From assembly GCA_009731375.1 (NCBI GenBank), contig BJOX01000066.1, positions 647,032 to 670,430 of the forward strand: DNA of 23,399 bases, in the 5' to 3' direction. Below are positions 21,768-23,399 of the stretch, piece by piece. A program made the translations under genes and the position numbers. Origin of the DNA: Paulinella micropora. Its lineage: Eukaryota > Cercozoa > Imbricatea > Euglyphida. Position 1 is the first letter of the stretch. Each line of letters starts with the position of its first letter. The notes beneath the pieces are model-generated. The model was not told the origin of the DNA. It worked only from the letters and a program-made list of their open reading frames with translations, and ran no database searches.

Positions 21768-21876
21768 GAGATGTCGCAAAGGAATGTAGTCCTTGCAAAG
21801 GAACGCAGTTTCACATCAAACAATAATTTGTGTACTGTGCATGTGTCCGGGATGGGAATCACGGGTAGACTGTGTT
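21766..21876 (-). CDS. Candidate internal exon (F5, copy 3), function unknown
   Basis: On the minus strand a long pyrimidine-rich stretch (about 21968 down to 21877), preceded by CTAAC as a possible branch site, ends in CTTTTTCCAG. The following segment is open and starts with two bases (AA) before the codons for [20 protein letters not shown], then [15 protein letters not shown]. The phase fits the donor of the exon-like segment at 23061-22980 (ACG G|GTAGTC), giving GAA (Glu) at the junction. Three copies in the window differ in the codons only synonymously, apart from the frameshift in copy 1. No family is recognised. The 3' splice donor is not identified; the segment runs into (CTAT)n. Confidence 0.4.
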
Positions 21877-22308
21877 CTGGAAAAAGAAGAGGAGGAAGGA
21901 CGTTGAAGAAAAAGGCAATCTAGGAATGGAGAGTGGGAGGATAAGGAAGAAGAGAAAGAAAAGGAAGCCGTTAGTCCAAGTGTTTTGAGCACCGTAAGCT
22001 TGCGCAAGCTACAATGATGACATTGTGTAAAGGCCTAAACCCCCGAAGGGACCTAGCCCGGGCTATGCAACACTGGACGGCTATGACGGAATACAGGATG
22101 AGAGATAAGGGGAGGATGACAGGGAGGGCGGATTGGAGTTCTTCAATGTCTTTCCATTTGCTTGGTGTTGATGGCAAAATCAGGTGCTTTCTTCTTTCGA
22201 TTGGTTCTTTCGGGGCACTTCTTGGACGAAATGAGAGTATGTCTCGGCGTCAACACTGTGGGTGGAATCCGGGTTGACAATGTCGGGTTGTGACTTATAG
22301 TCCGGATG
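21877..22308 (-). other. Unique sequence, probably intron of the candidate minus-strand gene
   Basis: 21877-21932 is the pyrimidine tract shared with the other F5 copies; 21933-22308 is single-copy here. Short frames exist on both strands (for example minus strand 22177-21971 with a hydrophobic stretch LPVILPLSLILYSVIAV), but none has a recognisable family or clear splice boundaries, so I leave it unassigned. Confidence 0.4.
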
Positions 22309-22309
22309 G

Positions 22310-22361
<52 letters not shown>

Positions 22362-22432
22362 GGATGGATAGATTGGTAGATAGGTAGATAGGTAGGTAGA
22401 TAGGTAGATAGATAGGTAGATAGGTAGGTAGG

Positions 22433-22475
<43 letters not shown>

Positions 22476-22512
22476 GATAGACAAATAAGATAGATAAATA
22501 AGATAGATAAAT

Positions 22513-22581
<69 letters not shown>

Positions 22582-22607
22582 GGATGGATGGATGGATGGA
22601 TGGATGA

Positions 22608-22676
<69 letters not shown>

Positions 22677-22677
22677 A
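22309..22677 (-). repeat. (GATA)n array with GTAG, GATG and AAATAAGATAGAT patches
   Basis: This GATA array includes three repeats of AAATAAGATAGAT-like sequence (about 22485-22515) and a (GATG)n block (about 22580-22606). No coding content. Confidence 0.9.
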
Positions 22678-22720
22678 TACCCGTGACATAGTCAGCAGGG
22701 GTGAGATAGTCTTCTAAGTT

Positions 22721-22781
<61 letters not shown>

Positions 22782-22799
22782 CTAGATAGATAGATAGAT

Positions 22800-22850
<51 letters not shown>

Positions 22851-22909
22851 GGATAGATAGATAGAATACCCGTGACATTGTCAGCAGGGGTGAGATAGTC
22901 TTCTAGGTT

Positions 22910-22910
<1 letters not shown>
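22678..22910 (-). pseudogene. Two truncated duplicates of the candidate exon (F7 copies 1 and 2) in (GATA)n
   Basis: The 44-bp segments at 22678-22721 and 22867-22910 encode, on the minus strand, NLEDYLTPADYVTG and NLEDYLTPADNVTG; both keep a GG|GTATTC donor-like end and then run into (CTAT)n. They match the 3' part of the longer exon-like segment at 22980-23061. Their 5' ends begin abruptly after CTATC, so they lack its upstream codons. Exon fragments copied into microsatellite is the simplest reading. Confidence 0.55.
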
Positions 22911-22975
<65 letters not shown>

Positions 22976-22979
22976 CTAC

Positions 22980-23061
22980 CCGTGACATAGTCAGCAGGGG
23001 TGATGTAGTCTTCCAAGTTGTAGACACGAATAATCCGCTCGTTCCCCTTGACACAGGCCAT
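22980..23061 (-). CDS. Candidate exon (F7, copy 3), possibly of a WD-repeat-like protein
   Basis: On the minus strand an open segment reads ACVKGNERIIRVYNLEDY, then ITPADYVT. It ends ACG G|GTAGTC, a usable GT donor directly followed by (CTAT)n. The exon may start at the ATG at 23061 or after CAAG at 23047, downstream of a T/G-rich tract. ACVKGNERIIRVYNLED resembles the last strand of a WD40 repeat (small residues, then IRVWDL), but one short strand is weak evidence. VYNLEDYITP also resembles the start of bacterial polyamine-binding proteins, which seems less likely here. Phase matches the candidate exon at 21876-21766. Confidence 0.4.
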
Positions 23062-23164
23062 TACAAACAGACAAACAAACAGACAAACATACTTACAAAC
23101 ATAGCTATCGATATGAATCTAGATATTTCAAATGACGATGATGATGGCGATGATGATGATGACG

Positions 23165-23165
<1 letters not shown>
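23062..23165. repeat. (ACAAACAG)-type short repeats and GATGATG tract
   Basis: ACAAACAGACAAACAAACAG-like repeats (about 23063-23090) are followed by AT-rich unique DNA and then a GATGATG-rich tract leading into (AAT)n. Confidence 0.7.
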
Positions 23166-23241
<76 letters not shown>

Positions 23242-23399
23242 ATATCTGAGGCGTACTGATGCAGCTAATGGCATATCCTCAACGGACATAAGCCTCCAAT
23301 ACCCTTGTTCGAGGTCCTCCACCCCCCCGTGTCAGTCTCTCGCCTGATGATCGGGGCCACCGATGGAGCTCCTGAGGGCAAGACTGCACTAAGCCGAGG
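23166..23399 (-). mobile_element. Probable 3' end of another (ATT)n-tailed retroelement, cut by the window edge
   Basis: Unique sequence from 23399 down to about 23240 (minus strand) ends CGCCTCAGATATAGT and passes into about 74 bp of (ATT)n. Strand and tail match the LINE and SINEs at 3.5-9.4 kb. The visible part contains an open stretch around MEDLEQGYWRLMSVED but no recognisable domain. The alternative is host sequence next to an independent trinucleotide repeat. Confidence 0.35.

Noticed and set aside
22014-22277. 87-codon plus-strand ORF as a gene
   Set aside because: No family resemblance, competing frames on the other strand, and it lies in what looks like an intron of the minus-strand candidate gene.
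22980-23061. Polyamine-binding protein exon based on VYNLEDYITP
   Set aside because: Similarity to the VYNWSDYIAP start of bacterial PotD/PotF is limited to about ten residues; a WD-repeat strand explains the segment at least as well, so no name was assigned.

Overview
The window is a piece of a repeat-saturated eukaryotic nuclear genome, taken from a gapped assembly (N runs at 3609-3685, 15422-16045 and 21346-21355). The evidence for a eukaryote is a LINE with a poly-(ATT) tail, two tRNA-derived SINEs, exon-like segments with polypyrimidine/CAG acceptors and GT donors, and kilobases of (CTAT)n/(GATA)n arrays. I cannot name the species. Tetranucleotide arrays cover very roughly a quarter to a third of the window, and most long open frames (YLSI, CMYV, MSCHV, poly-I/N/L/Y) are translations of these arrays, not genes.

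Layout. 1-3245: AT/AC dinucleotides, then (CTAC)n and (CTAT)n arrays broken up by recurring short cassettes, a 466-bp dispersed unit (1776-2241) and a hairpin-rich island (2745-3195). 3246-4302: two tRNA-headed SINEs on the minus strand with long (AAT)n tails. 4319-9427, minus strand: the only convincing full gene, an intact 1702-codon LINE polyprotein. It has an ORF1-like RNA-binding domain, an APE-type endonuclease, a reverse transcriptase, a CCHC knuckle, and a C-terminal tail with SUMO-interaction-like, AT-hook-like and PCNA-box-like motifs. 9446-10480: GC-richer unique DNA, probably partly LINE 5' UTR, with two fold-back structures and a strong hairpin. 10487-14311: (CTAT)n to (GATA)n strand switch, a seven-copy hairpin cassette, and inverted copies of the 466-bp unit. 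14312-16541: a unique island, a 29-bp minisatellite running into the large gap, and a (GTAT)n higher-order repeat. 16595-19582: GATA arrays with two copies of an exon-like cassette and a palindrome. 19583-21205: (TTACA)n, (ATGAC)n and (TGTAA)n pentanucleotides with a repeated 43-bp core. 21244-23399: a GA tract, a near-perfect 176-bp fold-back element, then on the minus strand what may be two exons of a host gene (23061-22980 and 21876-21766) with matching splice phase, and at the end another (ATT)n-tailed element.

How the parts relate. The LINE would supply reverse transcriptase to the SINEs, whose 3' ends resemble the LINE's very short 3' end and carry the same (ATT)n tail. The LINE endonuclease has lysine where the catalytic glutamate is expected, so this copy may be impaired. 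In the arrays, each non-repeat cassette keeps one orientation relative to the CTAT/GATA strand. This suggests that cassette and microsatellite were copied together.
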